Shown: piece by piece, positions 28,501 to 36,463 of the stretch
Numbering within the stretch: position 1 is the first letter of the stretch
How the letters are laid out: each line of letters begins with the position of its first letter
From: Sinonovacula constricta
Lineage: Eukaryota; Mollusca; Bivalvia; Cardiida; Solecurtidae
NCBI GenBank assembly: GCA_007844125.1
Contig: CM017561.1
Location: forward strand, 23,641,547-23,705,546
Direction: 5' to 3'
DNA length: 64,000 nt
The notes under the pieces: generated by a model
Databases searched by the model: none
The model's input: only the letters and a program-made list of their open reading frames with translations
Told to the model about the DNA's origin: nothing
Program-made: the position numbers and the translations under genes

Positions 28501-31500
28501 TCAATCAATAGACATAGAGATCCATCAATAGCCACAGTGACCATACAAACGACACAGACATCAATTAAATGACAGAAATCCATAGACACTGAAATCAATC
28601 AAAAGATAGAGATTAATAGACATAGAGATCAATCAATAGAAATCGAGATCAAGCAATAAATAGAAAGATCAAAAGAGAGAGATCAATCAATAGACAATAT
28701 CAATCAACACACACAGAGATCAATCAATAAACACTGAGAAACCTATTCACTTTTGAAAGGCCACTGAATTGGTATCCTGCTTTTGAGTTGATGGATCCTC
28801 TGTGTATAACTATATGGTAACCAGTTTATTATACATGTGTCGACTATGTAAAAACAGTGATGTATACTTAAACATGAATGAATGTTATGCTATTTTACTG
28901 TCAGCACAAAATGTATTTTGCATCAAAAGGCAAATGCATTAAGTTTCCTTCCATAACAAAAATTGAAAAATATTTATTAAATTTTAATGCTCTATTTGTT
29001 TTAAAGATGATTCATTGAGATCTGGATTTATCTATTCCAGCTATGTTTTAAGCAGTCAGTTGTTTGCAAAATGTTACATTAATTCCCATGATTGTTTTCT
29101 CTTGGACATGCCTTAGTTCTGGGGTAATAAATGCAGTTGATGATAGTTCATGTATGTGTAAAAGATAGATTTTATAATTAAAATTAATATTATATATTAA
29201 TAAAAAATTATGCACTGATCAGCTTTATATGATCTGATATGCACTGAATTTTTTTTATTAATTAAGATTTATATAATAATCAGGGTTGTCACTAGAAATA
29301 TTTTGAGCAAGCTCAATTAACTTTTGAGGAGGCTAGGCTATGCGAGCGACAAGGGCACGAAGTGCTGCTAGGGGGGTCCTGGGGCATGCTCTTGACTGAT
29401 TTTCATTTTTTTCTTCAAATTTGAGGCGGCCGGATTTTCATTTGAGGCGGTCAAATCGGCCGCCAGCCGCCTCCTAATGACAACCCTGAATAATGTTCTT
29501 TTTTCGGTTCATATCAAAACATGTGCACCAGCTTAACAGTTCAGTATTGTATAATATTTAAATGAAACAGCAAAAGTGCTTTTACTCTGATATCATTTGG
29601 TGACTGGTGACTACAGAATGACTCCACAAAATGAAATACATAACTGATAATATAACATTCGGTACAATATCTATTCTACACACTTGTACACTTAACAAAA
29701 AAGCAGGGGTGTCCAATGGCAGGACACAGGACTCCAGATCATAGGATCAAGGTTTGAACCTCAAATGGGTAGTCACTTATTGTCTTGAGCAAGAATTTTA
29801 CTGTGAACCAGACATTTACCTTTTATACTACACTGTTTGGATAGTAGCATGGTTGTCAATTAAGGTAAATTAATTGGATAAATTTTGTCAATGAAACACT
29901 TTTGAAGAGATTTATTTTGTTTTAAACTTTCAAAAGATCACCCATTAATAATAATGTGGAACTTGCATATTAAAAATTGTTTGCTTGTTGTGAAGATTTT
30001 TTAATTGTATTATAGGGCTCATAATAAAGAAAATCTGCTTTTATTAGAAAAGTTTCACCTGCTGAGCACAAAGTGATCAAGCTTAATATGGGAGTTGTCT
30101 GGTCAGGATATACACTATTTGGTGCCAAGTACATGTATGTGGCTTGTCATCGTCGGATACCCACGGTTGATTCTATTACGTTACTCTCCATTCATGCAAT
30201 TTGCCCACAGGTGATGAATGGAGAGTAACGTAGTAGAATCAACCGTGGGTATCCGATGATGGTGGCTTGTTATCGTTGCATGCAGTCATTAGCAATTTAT
30301 CTAGATTTTGAACTACATAATAATTCTAGTTCAGTAGATTAACTACTGACAAATGTGAGTGTCTTTACCTTGAGGCTGCTGATGTAGCTCTTATCATGAA
30401 CAAAAAGTAGATCTTTCTCTGATGCTTCTTCCGGTTTAACTGTGGTATCATCTCTCAACATGCCAGCATCTGATAGGCAACAGAGTTACACTCATCAAAC
30501 ATGAAATATTCTAATCAATAATTAATTTAGAAAATCCAAACTTAACAGGATAAAATAGTTAAGTTTCCACATACATGTAGTTGTTCAATGTTAAGTTAAA
30601 ACTGGTTGCTCGTTTTCAGTTAGAAAATCATTAGTTTCTAGCAGATAGTATCATTTTGCATTTCTTTTTATGCATTTCTTTTTATGCACCCCAAAGAGTG
30701 GTGCATATAGTTGCAACATTGGCTGTAATTCCTTCCACCCGGTCCATCTGTCCATAATACCTTTGTCCCTAGCATATCGTCAAGACAATACAATACAAAT
30801 ATTTTATTGCATCAAAACATAACACGGTTTGTAGCAAATACAAATACAATACATACAAATTATTTTAACATGAGACAAAACATATGGATTTGTTAGATTT
30901 TCTATACAAATGTATGGATTTAACAATATTTATTCATTATCCTCTTAAATAACTTGCAAAATAAATATATTTAGCTAACTTTTTAAGAATGCTTTTGGAT
31001 TAAGACATGAGTAAACTGTTAAACTTTTGTTTTGTTGGCCAGGTATAATAGTACCTTTTAATATATAAAGTCTTTAAATCTTAATATTTAGGACATATTA
31101 GCAAAAAGTGATACTCAGTTTCTATTTGATTAAGTGTACAGTTCCTACACAATTTACCATTTCTACTTATACTTTGATACATGTATCTCCCTTTTTAAAT
31201 AGCCAGATCCTCGGAAGACAATTTAAACGTTGATAATGCAATTCTGACTTTTGGTTCAGTTATAAGATAATGGTAATGTTCATAATTTAATGTACATTTA
31301 AGTGAACAGTAAGTGTTGAACTGACTAGACAGTTGGACACAGCGATTACTGTACGAATTCATTTCAAACCCAGTAACTAGGTCCTGCTGATACTATGAAG
31401 TGCAGTGCACCAATATCATTACTCTATCAGCATTATTATATTATATCTTCCCGATTTTGTACACTTGACTGCCTTGTCTAAATAATAACATGGTTTAAAC

Positions 31501-33307
31501 TTTTGACTTGGTTGAAGGTTTCGGTAGCTGGCACCACATGACACAACCATAAGATCTATGTTTCAGGTGTTTTTTAAATCAGCAAAATAACTAATTGTCA
31601 AAGAATAACTAATTGTCAAAGTACAATAGAACAAAGTAACTGTAATAATAAACAATACAACCACTTATGTTATAGCTCATACTTTCTCCACAGATTTATC
31701 ATAATATTTAATTGTTGCCACTTCTGAAGAAAACAGACATGTTATGTAAAAAAAATACAAAAATATAAAAGATGCATGGTAAATTGAATTGAGGTGAGAT
31801 GTTTTACCTTTCAGAAATGTATGGACTCTTCCCCATTTGCCTGCATCAAATGGATGCAGTTTTTCCAATCCTAGGAAGCCAATATTGTACTCGGGTCTGT
31901 AAACGATGGGCCATTGTGTTGCCTTGACATCCACAAACAATGAAGTTTCCGGCAGGGTTTTGATAGGGGAAGATTCTCTGTGGACAAATATACAATAAGG
32001 AGTGTCAATCTTAGCAATTTATCTGATGTTCAATCATAATGCCAGCCAATAATGTCCTAATAATATTATCATAGGACGATGTGACGTGACTAGGTAAGAC
32101 AGATCTCCATGTCAAGGAAACACATATTGTGAACACCTCTATTTATGGGATTTGGGATGGGATTAGCCGGCATTTTTGCCCATTCTCAGTGTGGTGGTTA
32201 CAAACAAAATGAACATGATGTATTTAAACATACACAATCTACAAATACTACAACATAATGTAAAGGAGGAAAAGAGACTCAATTCACACTTTAATGCTTG
32301 TCTATTTGTGAATATACTTATCATAAATACACAAATGAACACAACAAAATCCTTTGGGAGCAATAAATAACATGGATATTTATTGCTACATTAATTGTAT
32401 ATAACATTTTACATAGATACGTTTTGACTTATATTTGAGTATGACTTTGACAGAAATGTACGGGTACGTTTTTGTTTAGGTACGTTTTGACCTGCTCCCA
32501 CATTCCACAAGCTAAATATTCTACCAGGTGTGTGTGCACAATAGAGCCTAAAAAAAACTGTTCTGTTATGATCCTACCTAAAAATATGCCTGACCCTACT
32601 ATTTTCATTATGTCTGTAATAAAAAAATTGGTATTGTAGAGATACGGTAATGAAAAGTTTTTGTTTGTTTACTTCAGACATTGTTGACATACTTAGGAAA
32701 TATTGACTTCCGGTAATACCATGGTAAAAGTTTACACCCTAGATATTAGCGGAAACGACTTTAAACATATTCCAACTGTTACCTTATAACTTGTCAATCA
32801 ATTAAGGGTTCATAGGTTTGTAGCTAGTCCGGTTTGGCCGATTTTACCCAGAAATATTAAATATCAATGGGGCTGGGGAAGTGGGGGAAACCTACCAACC
32901 CTACCTAATCCAGGAGAGCATGTTACCATAACAGCAGAATTATTTTTTTATGCCAAATGATGAAGTATGGTATTCCCTTCTTTGTTATAATAGGAAGGTC
33001 GACTGCTGTGAAAGCCCTACTAAAACAAGCCACGACTAACGACCAGAAAGACTGTCCATGCACTCAGAGTATGCTGAATTCCGATTCAGAGACACTATCA
33101 AACTGACAGCTGTCAAAATGAATACAAGTTGGATTACATGGAGTTCTTAAAAAATCAAACGTTATTATTATTAGTCAACACATGTAATGTATAGCAATAA
33201 ATCGGGATATTAGAATGTTAAAGTCTTAAATAGGTTCCACTATTAGAATACAAGTTATGACAATCTTACCCTTTTGACACTTTTCGTTTTGTTTTGCGTT
33301 CCGCCAT
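13072..33307 (-). CDS. HDAC11: Histone deacetylase 11 (HDAC11), whole gene, 10 coding exons
   Basis: Class IV zinc-dependent deacylase; known HDAC11 proteins remove long-chain fatty-acyl (and weakly acetyl) groups from lysines. Joining the exons 33270-33307, 31808-31977, 30369-30469, 23464-23580, 22887-23069, 19478-19574, 18542-18611, 17827-17935, 14969-15152 and 13072-13514 keeps one frame and gives about 503 residues. Visible landmarks: WPIVY and GLEKLHPFDAGKWG near the N terminus, GGGFHHCSSDRGGGFC (active-site His pair at about 161-162), DLDAHQGNGHERDF (zinc ligands Asp200 and His202), YNAGTDILDGDPLG (zinc ligand Asp280) and TSGGYQ (catalytic Tyr323). Human HDAC11 is 347 residues, so the last about 150 residues are an extension. 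Introns are large and full of repeats. The identity is certain from motif order; the exon 9/10 (last) junction is the least certain part of the model. Confidence 0.93.
13985..14110. repeat. Dispersed repeat copy in HDAC11 intron
   Basis: Shares words with 18060-18185 (TTATGGTCA near the start, GGATAGAACCAACGACC versus GTAGATCGAACGACAAGCC, TAGCTGGAAGTTCACAAGC versus CAGCTGGGAAATCAACTAGC) and with 26865-26930 (GCTAATTA, GGTGGAGGAAGAC). Looks like an old dispersed element of unknown class. Confidence 0.5.
14969..15152 (-). CDS. HDAC11: HDAC11 coding exon 9 (catalytic Tyr)
   Basis: Begins GIISRDQIVFERAKSKGIPI, then VMVTSGGYQRSTAQIIADSI and LNLRRSQLISCEEAENCPCP. TSGGYQ holds the catalytic Tyr. 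The acceptor (CTCTTCCAG) is clear; the donor is not. A GT at 14968 keeps phase with the long last exon but is a weak site (GTTGGT). A better-looking GTGAGT donor at 14961 would switch the last exon into a frame that stops after about nine residues. Both ends are therefore possible and would give a long or a short protein. Confidence 0.85.
16535..17096. repeat. 22-24-bp minisatellite, left part
   Basis: Units such as ACATTTAGCCGAGTACAGTG GCAC (24 bp) mixed with shorter variants. Many units are 24 bp, a multiple of three, so both strands stay open for about 100 codons with an 8-residue period (HLAEYSGT forward, AKCVPLYS reverse). Lies in the HDAC11 intron between exons 8 and 9, so the ORFs are not protein genes. 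Confidence 0.9.
17097..17265. other. Single-copy insert inside the 22-24-bp array
   Basis: About 155 bases unlike the array, flanked by AAACATCTAC on both sides (about 17088-17097 and 17253-17262). It may be an inserted element with a 10-bp duplication, though AAACAT(C/T)TAC is also an array word, so this is uncertain. Confidence 0.35.
17274..17569 (-). mobile_element. tRNA-derived SINE (family 2) in the minisatellite
   Basis: Minus-strand SINE with the tRNA-like head at the right (GGTAGAGCATC, GGCCCCGGGTTCATCC) and tail TGGGACGATAAACCCAATAA. The 8-bp duplication GAGCATAG flanks it (17266-17273, 17570-17577). It splits the 22-24-bp array, so it is younger than the array. Same family as 20794-21116. 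Confidence 0.8.
17578..17822. repeat. 22-24-bp minisatellite, right part
   Basis: Continuation of the array of 16535-17096 (AACATTTAGCCAAGTATAGT), interrupted by the SINE, ending just before HDAC11 exon 8. Confidence 0.88.
17827..17935 (-). CDS. HDAC11: HDAC11 coding exon 8 (third zinc ligand)
   Basis: 109 nt. Encodes FEPDVIVYNAGTDILDGDPL then GCLSISPQ; the first Asp of GTDILDGD is the third zinc ligand. TACAG acceptor and GTGAAT donor, ending in phase 0. Confidence 0.96.
18060..18185. repeat. Dispersed repeat copy in HDAC11 intron
   Basis: Second copy of the family seen at 13985-14110, with ACAATTATGGTCACATG at its left end. Diverged; no terminal duplication found. Confidence 0.45.
18542..18611 (-). 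CDS. HDAC11: HDAC11 coding exon 7
   Basis: 70 nt encoding RAIRKRVELAHYTDDQTYLD, equivalent to the human IRRKVELEWGTEDDEYLD segment. ATAG acceptor and GTGTGT donor; ends two bases into a Lys codon completed by exon 8. Confidence 0.9.
19063..19334 (+). mobile_element. tRNA-derived SINE (family 1) with 14-bp duplication
   Basis: tRNA-like head with A box (TAGCTCAGGTGTTAGAGCG) and B box (GGGTTCGAACCCC), then a non-tRNA body and a CCCAATCCCAATC tail. Flanked by the perfect 14-bp duplication TCAAAAGCTGATCA (19049-19062, 19335-19348). Other copies at 42757-43036 and 45383-45657. Not a functional tRNA: no acceptor stem pairs at the ends. Confidence 0.9.
19478..19574 (-). CDS. HDAC11: HDAC11 coding exon 6
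   Basis: 97 nt beginning GNGHERDF, which completes the DAHQ/GNGHE motif across the intron, followed by MGDENVYIMDVYNRGIYPHD. TTGCAG acceptor and GTAAGT donor; ends one base into a codon. Confidence 0.96.
19711..20030. mobile_element. 320-bp MITE with TATGTA duplication
   Basis: Left end CCTGTGGGACAATTGGCTAG and the inverse of the right end CCGTGGGAAATTTGACTAGC match for about 45 bases, continuing AAAATCTCGT-GTCATGAAT. The 6-bp TATGTA lies on both sides (19705-19710 and 20031-20036). No coding capacity; lies in an HDAC11 intron. Confidence 0.7.
20794..21116 (-). mobile_element. tRNA-derived SINE (family 2), full length
   Basis: Minus strand: tRNA-like head GTACCGGACCTGGTAGCGCA with B box GGGTTCGATCC, then a body with GCTCCCTTGCTAACGCTC, and a (CAAA)n tail. 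An 11-bp duplication TGAGCTGTGGT flanks it (20783-20793, 21117-21127). Relatives at 17274-17569 and, partly, 45888-46040. Confidence 0.9.
21144..22819. mobile_element. Non-autonomous hAT transposon, 1676 bp
   Basis: Ends TAGGGATGTAAA...CGAAT and its inverse (...ACATCCCTA), with repeated CGAATATTCG words at both ends, typical of a known hAT group. Perfect 8-bp duplication GATATTAT at 21136-21143 and 22820-22827, the hAT hallmark. No transposase ORF. The interior holds a diverged direct duplication of about 140 bp (21610-21740 and 21749-21879). Inserted in the HDAC11 intron between exons 5 and 6. Confidence 0.93.
22887..23069 (-). CDS. HDAC11: HDAC11 coding exon 5 (active site)
   Basis: 183 nt, 61 codons. 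Contains AIERGWGINIGGGFHHCSSD, RGGGFCAYADITLAIKFLF and the zinc-ligand motif IVDLDAHQ, so it carries the catalytic His pair and two of the three zinc ligands. ATGCCAG acceptor and GTAGGT donor. Confidence 0.97.
23464..23580 (-). CDS. HDAC11: HDAC11 coding exon 4
   Basis: 117 nt, 39 codons, phase 0 to phase 0, with a TTTGTAG acceptor and a GTATGT donor. It encodes WSLTVAGITEVPPVALLPNF and then IVQRKVLRPFRYQTGGTVL, matching the human WSFAVATITEIPPV...QRKVLRPLRTQTGGT block. Confidence 0.95.
24209..26068. repeat. 44-bp minisatellite, about 42 copies
   Basis: Unit CTAAGTGTTTGTAATCTCAA then AATATAAGAGCTCCACTAAG TTAG; spacing is exactly 44 (24214, 24258 and so on), with a few 42-43-base units. The block 25460-25900 is nearly identical unit to unit, marking the most recent expansion. 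Sits in the intron between HDAC11 exons 3 and 4. Confidence 0.97.
26840..26945. repeat. Dispersed repeat copy in HDAC11 intron
   Basis: Third partial copy (CACAATTATAGTC, GCTAATTATTGGTGGAGGAA GACCCC) of the family at 13985-14110. Confidence 0.4.
27334..27369 (-). CDS. HDAC11: Possible optional 36-nt HDAC11 microexon
   Basis: A 36-nt open segment, LTSIVEGTVLKE, lies between a strong pyrimidine-rich acceptor (TTTCTTCCTTCATGCTTCCAG) and a GTAGGA donor. It is phase 0 at both ends, so including it would add 12 residues between ...SSLK and WSLTV... without disturbing the frame. Human HDAC11 has no insert at this position, so this is either an optional exon or a chance pair of splice signals. No conserved residues support it. 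Confidence 0.3.
27757..28740. repeat. 20-bp repeat with 80-bp higher-order unit
   Basis: Basic word about AGACATAGAGATCAATCAAT. In the left part CAATTAACAC/T recurs every 80 bases (27851, 27931, 28011), i.e. four-unit blocks; the right part is irregular. Intronic in HDAC11, so short ORFs here are not genes. Confidence 0.9.
29281..29488. mobile_element. 208-bp hAT-like MITE
   Basis: CAGGGTTGTCACTAG at the left end and CTAATGACAACCCTG at the right are inverted with one mismatch. AATAAT occurs on both flanks. GC-rich interior unlike its surroundings. CAGGG ends suit hAT elements. Intronic in HDAC11. Confidence 0.7.
29704..29835 (+). mobile_element. SINE-like fragment
   Basis: Contains GGACTCCAGATCATAGGATC followed by the B-box-like GGTTTGAACCTC and a body with TCTTGAGCAAGAATTTTACT. 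The pattern is typical of tRNA-derived SINEs with a conserved central body. A related body word occurs at 15345-15370. Diverged; ends not defined. Confidence 0.5.
30149..30260. mobile_element. Foldback element: 49-bp inverted arms, short loop
   Basis: ATCGTCGGATACCCACGGTT... (30149-30197) is repeated in inverse at 30212-30260 with only two or three mismatches around a loop of about 14 bases. GTGGCTTGT occurs just outside both ends, so it may be a foldback or MITE insertion with a duplicated target. Lies in the HDAC11 intron between exon 3 and the possible microexon. Confidence 0.75.
30369..30469 (-). CDS. HDAC11: HDAC11 coding exon 3
   Basis: 101 nt between a TATCAG acceptor and a GTAAAG donor. 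It encodes the conserved EEASEKDLLFVHDKSYISSLK segment (human counterpart EASEEDLLVVHTRRYLNELK) and ends in phase 0 exactly where the next conserved exon begins with Trp. Confidence 0.93.
30781..31375 (-). mobile_element. LINE 3' end (5'-truncated non-LTR retrotransposon)
   Basis: Minus strand encodes, with a few stops, LSTFKLSSEDLAI then RNCTLNQIETEYHFLLICPK Y and LAKYIYFASYLR. This is the Cys/His-containing C terminus (CxxC...EYHFLLxCP) of LINE endonuclease-reverse transcriptase proteins common in molluscs. It ends in a short TTGTATTGTATTG tail. Dead 5'-truncated copy in HDAC11 intron 2. Confidence 0.8.
31808..31977 (-). CDS. HDAC11: HDAC11 coding exon 2
   Basis: 170 nt between a CCACAG acceptor and a GTAAAA donor. 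It encodes the family-defining N-terminal block with QWPIVYRPEYNIGFLGLEK followed by LHPFDAGKWGRVHTFLK, nearly identical in spacing to human HDAC11. Confidence 0.95.
32150..32190. mobile_element. SINE family 1 tail fragment
   Basis: GGGATTAGCCGGCATTTTTG CC matches in inverse the 3' end of the SINEs at 19063-19334 and 42757-43036. Only the tail remains. Confidence 0.55.
32191..33264. other. HDAC11 intron 1, right part
   Basis: No recognisable element or exon; AT-rich, with small chance ORFs. Confidence 0.4.
33270..33307 (-). CDS. HDAC11: HDAC11 coding exon 1 (start codon)
   Basis: Encodes a short basic N terminus, MAERKTKRKVSK, and ends two bases into codon 13 before a GTAAGA donor. The start codon sits in CAAGATGGCGGA, a good initiation context that also matches a YY1-type element. 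No other in-frame ATG before the conserved WPIVY block in exon 2 is spliced in phase. The exon is inferred from phase and context rather than from conserved residues, so an alternative 5' exon is possible. Confidence 0.75.
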
Positions 33308-33345
33308 CTTGAATTTACTATGAACGTGAGAACTACGGTAACGTG
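33300..33345 (-). promoter_or_regulatory. Probable HDAC11 core promoter / YY1-type start element
   Basis: The start codon lies within AAGATGGCGG, which matches the YY1 consensus often found overlapping the ATG of housekeeping genes. The next 45 bases upstream are less AT-rich than the surroundings, with no TATA box. Promoter function is inferred. Confidence 0.4.
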
Positions 33346-33380
33346 AAGACCACAATCGCAGTTTGCGGTTGGATTTAAAG

Positions 33381-33460
33381 CAATCTCATTAAAATCATAT
33401 CCTAATTTCCCTCATCTACTGTCCGTACGCGTAATACTGGAGCTGATTTTAATGAGATTG
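33381..33460. mobile_element. 80-bp MITE just upstream of HDAC11
   Basis: Begins CAATCTCATTAAAATCA and ends with its perfect 17-bp inverse TGATTTTAATGAGATTG. It is flanked by the perfect 9-bp duplication GATTTAAAG (33372-33380 and 33461-33469). This is a textbook miniature inverted-repeat element. It sits about 75 bases upstream of the HDAC11 start codon. A 9-bp duplication would suit Mutator-type elements; 8 bp (hAT) is also possible. Confidence 0.85.
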
Positions 33461-33677
33461 GATTTAAAGTGGAATTCTATTTTTTGGACCAAAATATATT
33501 TTCTCACATAACCAAATAAGTCGGTGTAACATGAAAAGGTTCTGCAAAAATGTTGTTTATTGATGTCATAGATCTGTGTTAACAGCCAATCATAAATCAC
33601 CACTCGTCATTGCAAACAGGTAGCCTATTTCCTATCCATAGTTAAACAAGCATTTGATAGTATTGCGGGCAATACAG

Positions 33678-34636
33678 TAGTCCCCTACCGGTCCCTCAAA
33701 AAGTTCTTTAATTATCATATGCTCCTGTTTATTGCTATTTATAATTAATTTGAGGTTGAAGTCTGTATTTGTATAATTATGGCTTAAAAATGAAGTAATA
33801 AACAAGGAAATCTACAGTAGTTGGGGTTCACATATTTTTTTTAATTCACCTGTCCTAAATAATTGTTAACTTATCATGACATTTATTTTTGGCCTTTATT
33901 TAAGGTATGAGCACCTTAATGCACTATAATTTAAGGTAAGTGCACCTGAATGCGCAATCCAAAACTTCACGATTTTGCTGCAAGGTCATGCTGTGACCTT
34001 GACCTTCAAGGTAGCGACCCAAATGTTGTGCGCAGCACGTCATCTAAATATGTGATTATTTCTGTGAAATAGTTGTAAAATCCGACTTCAAATAACAAAG
34101 TTGTGGGCCGGACACGATTTTGCTGGAAGGTCATGCTGTGACCTTGACCTTCAAGGTATCGACCCAAATGTTGTTCGCGACACGTCATCTCAATATGGTG
34201 ATCGTTTCTGTGAAATAGTTGTAAAATCAAACTTCAAATAACCAAGTTATGGGGCGGACACGATTTTGCTGCAAGGTCATGCTGTGACCTTGACCTTCAA
34301 GGTAGCGACCCAAATCTTGCTCGCGACACGTCATCTCAATATGGTGATCATTTCTTTGAAATAATTTTAAAATCCGACTTCAAATAACGATGTTATGGGC
34401 CGGACACGATTTTGCTTCAAGGTCATGCTGTGACCTTGACCTTCAAGGTAGCGACCCAAATTTTGCGCATGCATATTGTACACATTGCTACCTATTAACA
34501 TACCAAGTTTCATGCACCTAGCTTTAATAGTTTTTAAGTTATCAAAGGATCCAGATTTTTAGCGGACAGACAGACAGACTGACGGACGGAGGGTAAACCT
34601 ATAGTCCCCTCCGGTGTGAACACCGGTAGGGGACTA
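33678..34636. mobile_element. Inverted-repeat element with four about 143-bp internal units
   Basis: TAGTCCCCTACCGGT at the left end is matched by ACCGGTAGGGGACTA at the right. Inside are about four tandem units, each with GATTTTGCTGCAAGGTCATG then CTGTGACCTTGACCTTCAAG G and CACGTCATCT (at about 33972, 34122, 34261, 34407), followed by a GGACAGACAGACAGACTGAC GGACGG tract. No coding capacity. Confidence 0.8.
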
Positions 34637-34649
34637 ATAAGAAAAGGTC

Positions 34650-35850
34650 CTATCGAAATTTCCACAGATATTAAAATTTTATCTACCGGTATGACTATTT
34701 CCGCGGATAATAAAAATAGGGTACGGATATGAATGTAAAATCAATATTTAATATATTTGGTGGTATATAAAATAATTAAGATTAAGTATTCTAATAATTA
34801 AATAAATATTGTTCAAAATACAGATCTTTATGTATATATCTATATGTGATTTCATATCCGTGGGCACCAAGGGTAAGGATATGAACAACGAAACTGCAAA
34901 ACAAGAGCATTGTTTGTTATATTTATGTAAAGTCTTATGTAATATCATCATGTTTTTAATTTATTTAACAACTATGTTGATAGTATGCTCATATTTACGT
35001 AATTGTTGCAAATAAACTTAGCCGAACCACAGTTCATATGGATTGTTGGCAGTGCTGTGGAGGTACGGATGTGAACGTTTACATTATTATCTTCAATTAA
35101 ATTTGTAATATTCTTGTTTACTTTGAATTATATTATTATTTTTGATTAATAAAACTTCATTTCATGAAAGTATACACGCCTTTATATAATTATTGCATAT
35201 AAATATAGCCGCACCACAATTCATATCCGTGGTCATTTGGGGTACGGATATGAACGTTAAAATCATTATCTACAACTTAATTCGTAATATTCTTGTTTAC
35301 TTTTTATGATGCAATATTATTATTTTTAATTAATAAAATTCCTGTTCATGAAAGTTTTACACACCTTTACATAATTATTGTATATAAACATAGCTGCACC
35401 AGACTTCATATCCGTGGTCATGTGGGGTACGGATTTGAACGTTAAAATCATTATCTACAACTTAATTTGTAATATTCTTGTTTACTTTGATGTAATATTA
35501 TTGTTTTTAATTAATAAAACTCCCTTCCTTAAAAGTATACCTGCCTTTACATAATCATGTCATATAAATATATCCGCACCAGAGTTCATAGTCTCTCCTT
35601 GTTCATGTGGTGTACGGATATGAACGATAAAATCATTATCTACAAGTTAATTTGTTAGAGTCTTGTTTACTTTGAAGCAAAATTATTATTTTTAATTTAT
35701 AAAACTCTTGTTCATGAAGGTATACACGCCTTTACATAATTATTTCATATTGATTTATAGCCGCTGCAGAGTTCATTTTCGTTGGACATCATGTGGGGTA
35801 CGGATATGAACGTTGCAATATTCTTTTTACTTTGATGCAATGCTATTATT
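34650..35850. repeat. About 186-bp palindrome-bearing repeat, 6-7 units
   Basis: Each unit has TTCATATCCGTGG...GGTACGGATATGAACG, i.e. TTCATATCCGT and its inverse ACGGATATGAA separated by 8-17 bases (about 34848, 35034, 35220, 35407, 35586 and 35773), then an AT-rich stretch with TTACTTTGATGCAATATTAT T. The same family forms the arrays at 47285-48680 and, inverted, 50652-51060. Confidence 0.9.
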
Positions 35851-35852
35851 TT

Positions 35853-35972
35853 TACACGGGCTTGGATGCAGTTTAAACCAATAAAGTCAAGGCGATTGGT
35901 TGTTCGAAAGGGGTCAATCTCGGACAGTTTCAAACTTGCAATCCAAGGCGAAGAGATTCCTTTGTTAACACA
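35853..35972 (+). pseudogene. RT fragment at array junction
   Basis: Encodes TRAWMQFKPIKSRRLVVRKG and then SFKLAIQGEEIPLLT, the segment that follows the catalytic palm in a reverse-transcriptase family widespread in invertebrates (motif FKPxKSRSLxxRKG). It starts abruptly at the end of the palindrome array. The counterpart at about 50520-50650 has the same start and the same array junction in inverted orientation. After LLT the similarity stops. Confidence 0.65.
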
Positions 35973-36463
35973 CATGGAGCTTTTTGCTGAGGCACAATTT
36001 TCATAAGCACCGGATAAAAGTTTTGAAGGAGGGATAATTCAAAAGATAATTTTTAAAAGATTAGTAATACCAACACTATCGATGGAAATAATGGTAATGT
36101 AAAAAGAGTTTTAAACATGATTGTGTTGCATTTGTTTTCTTAGTGAAAAGTAATATAAACTTGTCACTTTCTTTAAAATATTTAAGAGAAAAAAATCTGA
36201 CCATCAGCTTGTATATTTGTAAAGTTGTATGTGTTTAAGAGGTTTAATGACTTACAAGCATACTTTTTCTTAAAGTAAGGATAGTTGTTTGCTTATGATA
36301 TTGTAAACCTTTCGAAAGAGAAAAAAATAAACAAATATTTTGTCTTTATTAAAGTATTTTATTGCCAAATAATAAAAAAACGGTACATTTATAAAATATC
36401 CCTCTCCAATTAAGTCAAATTCGAATTTTCAGATCGTAAACAATGGAACAACCCCAGATGTCA

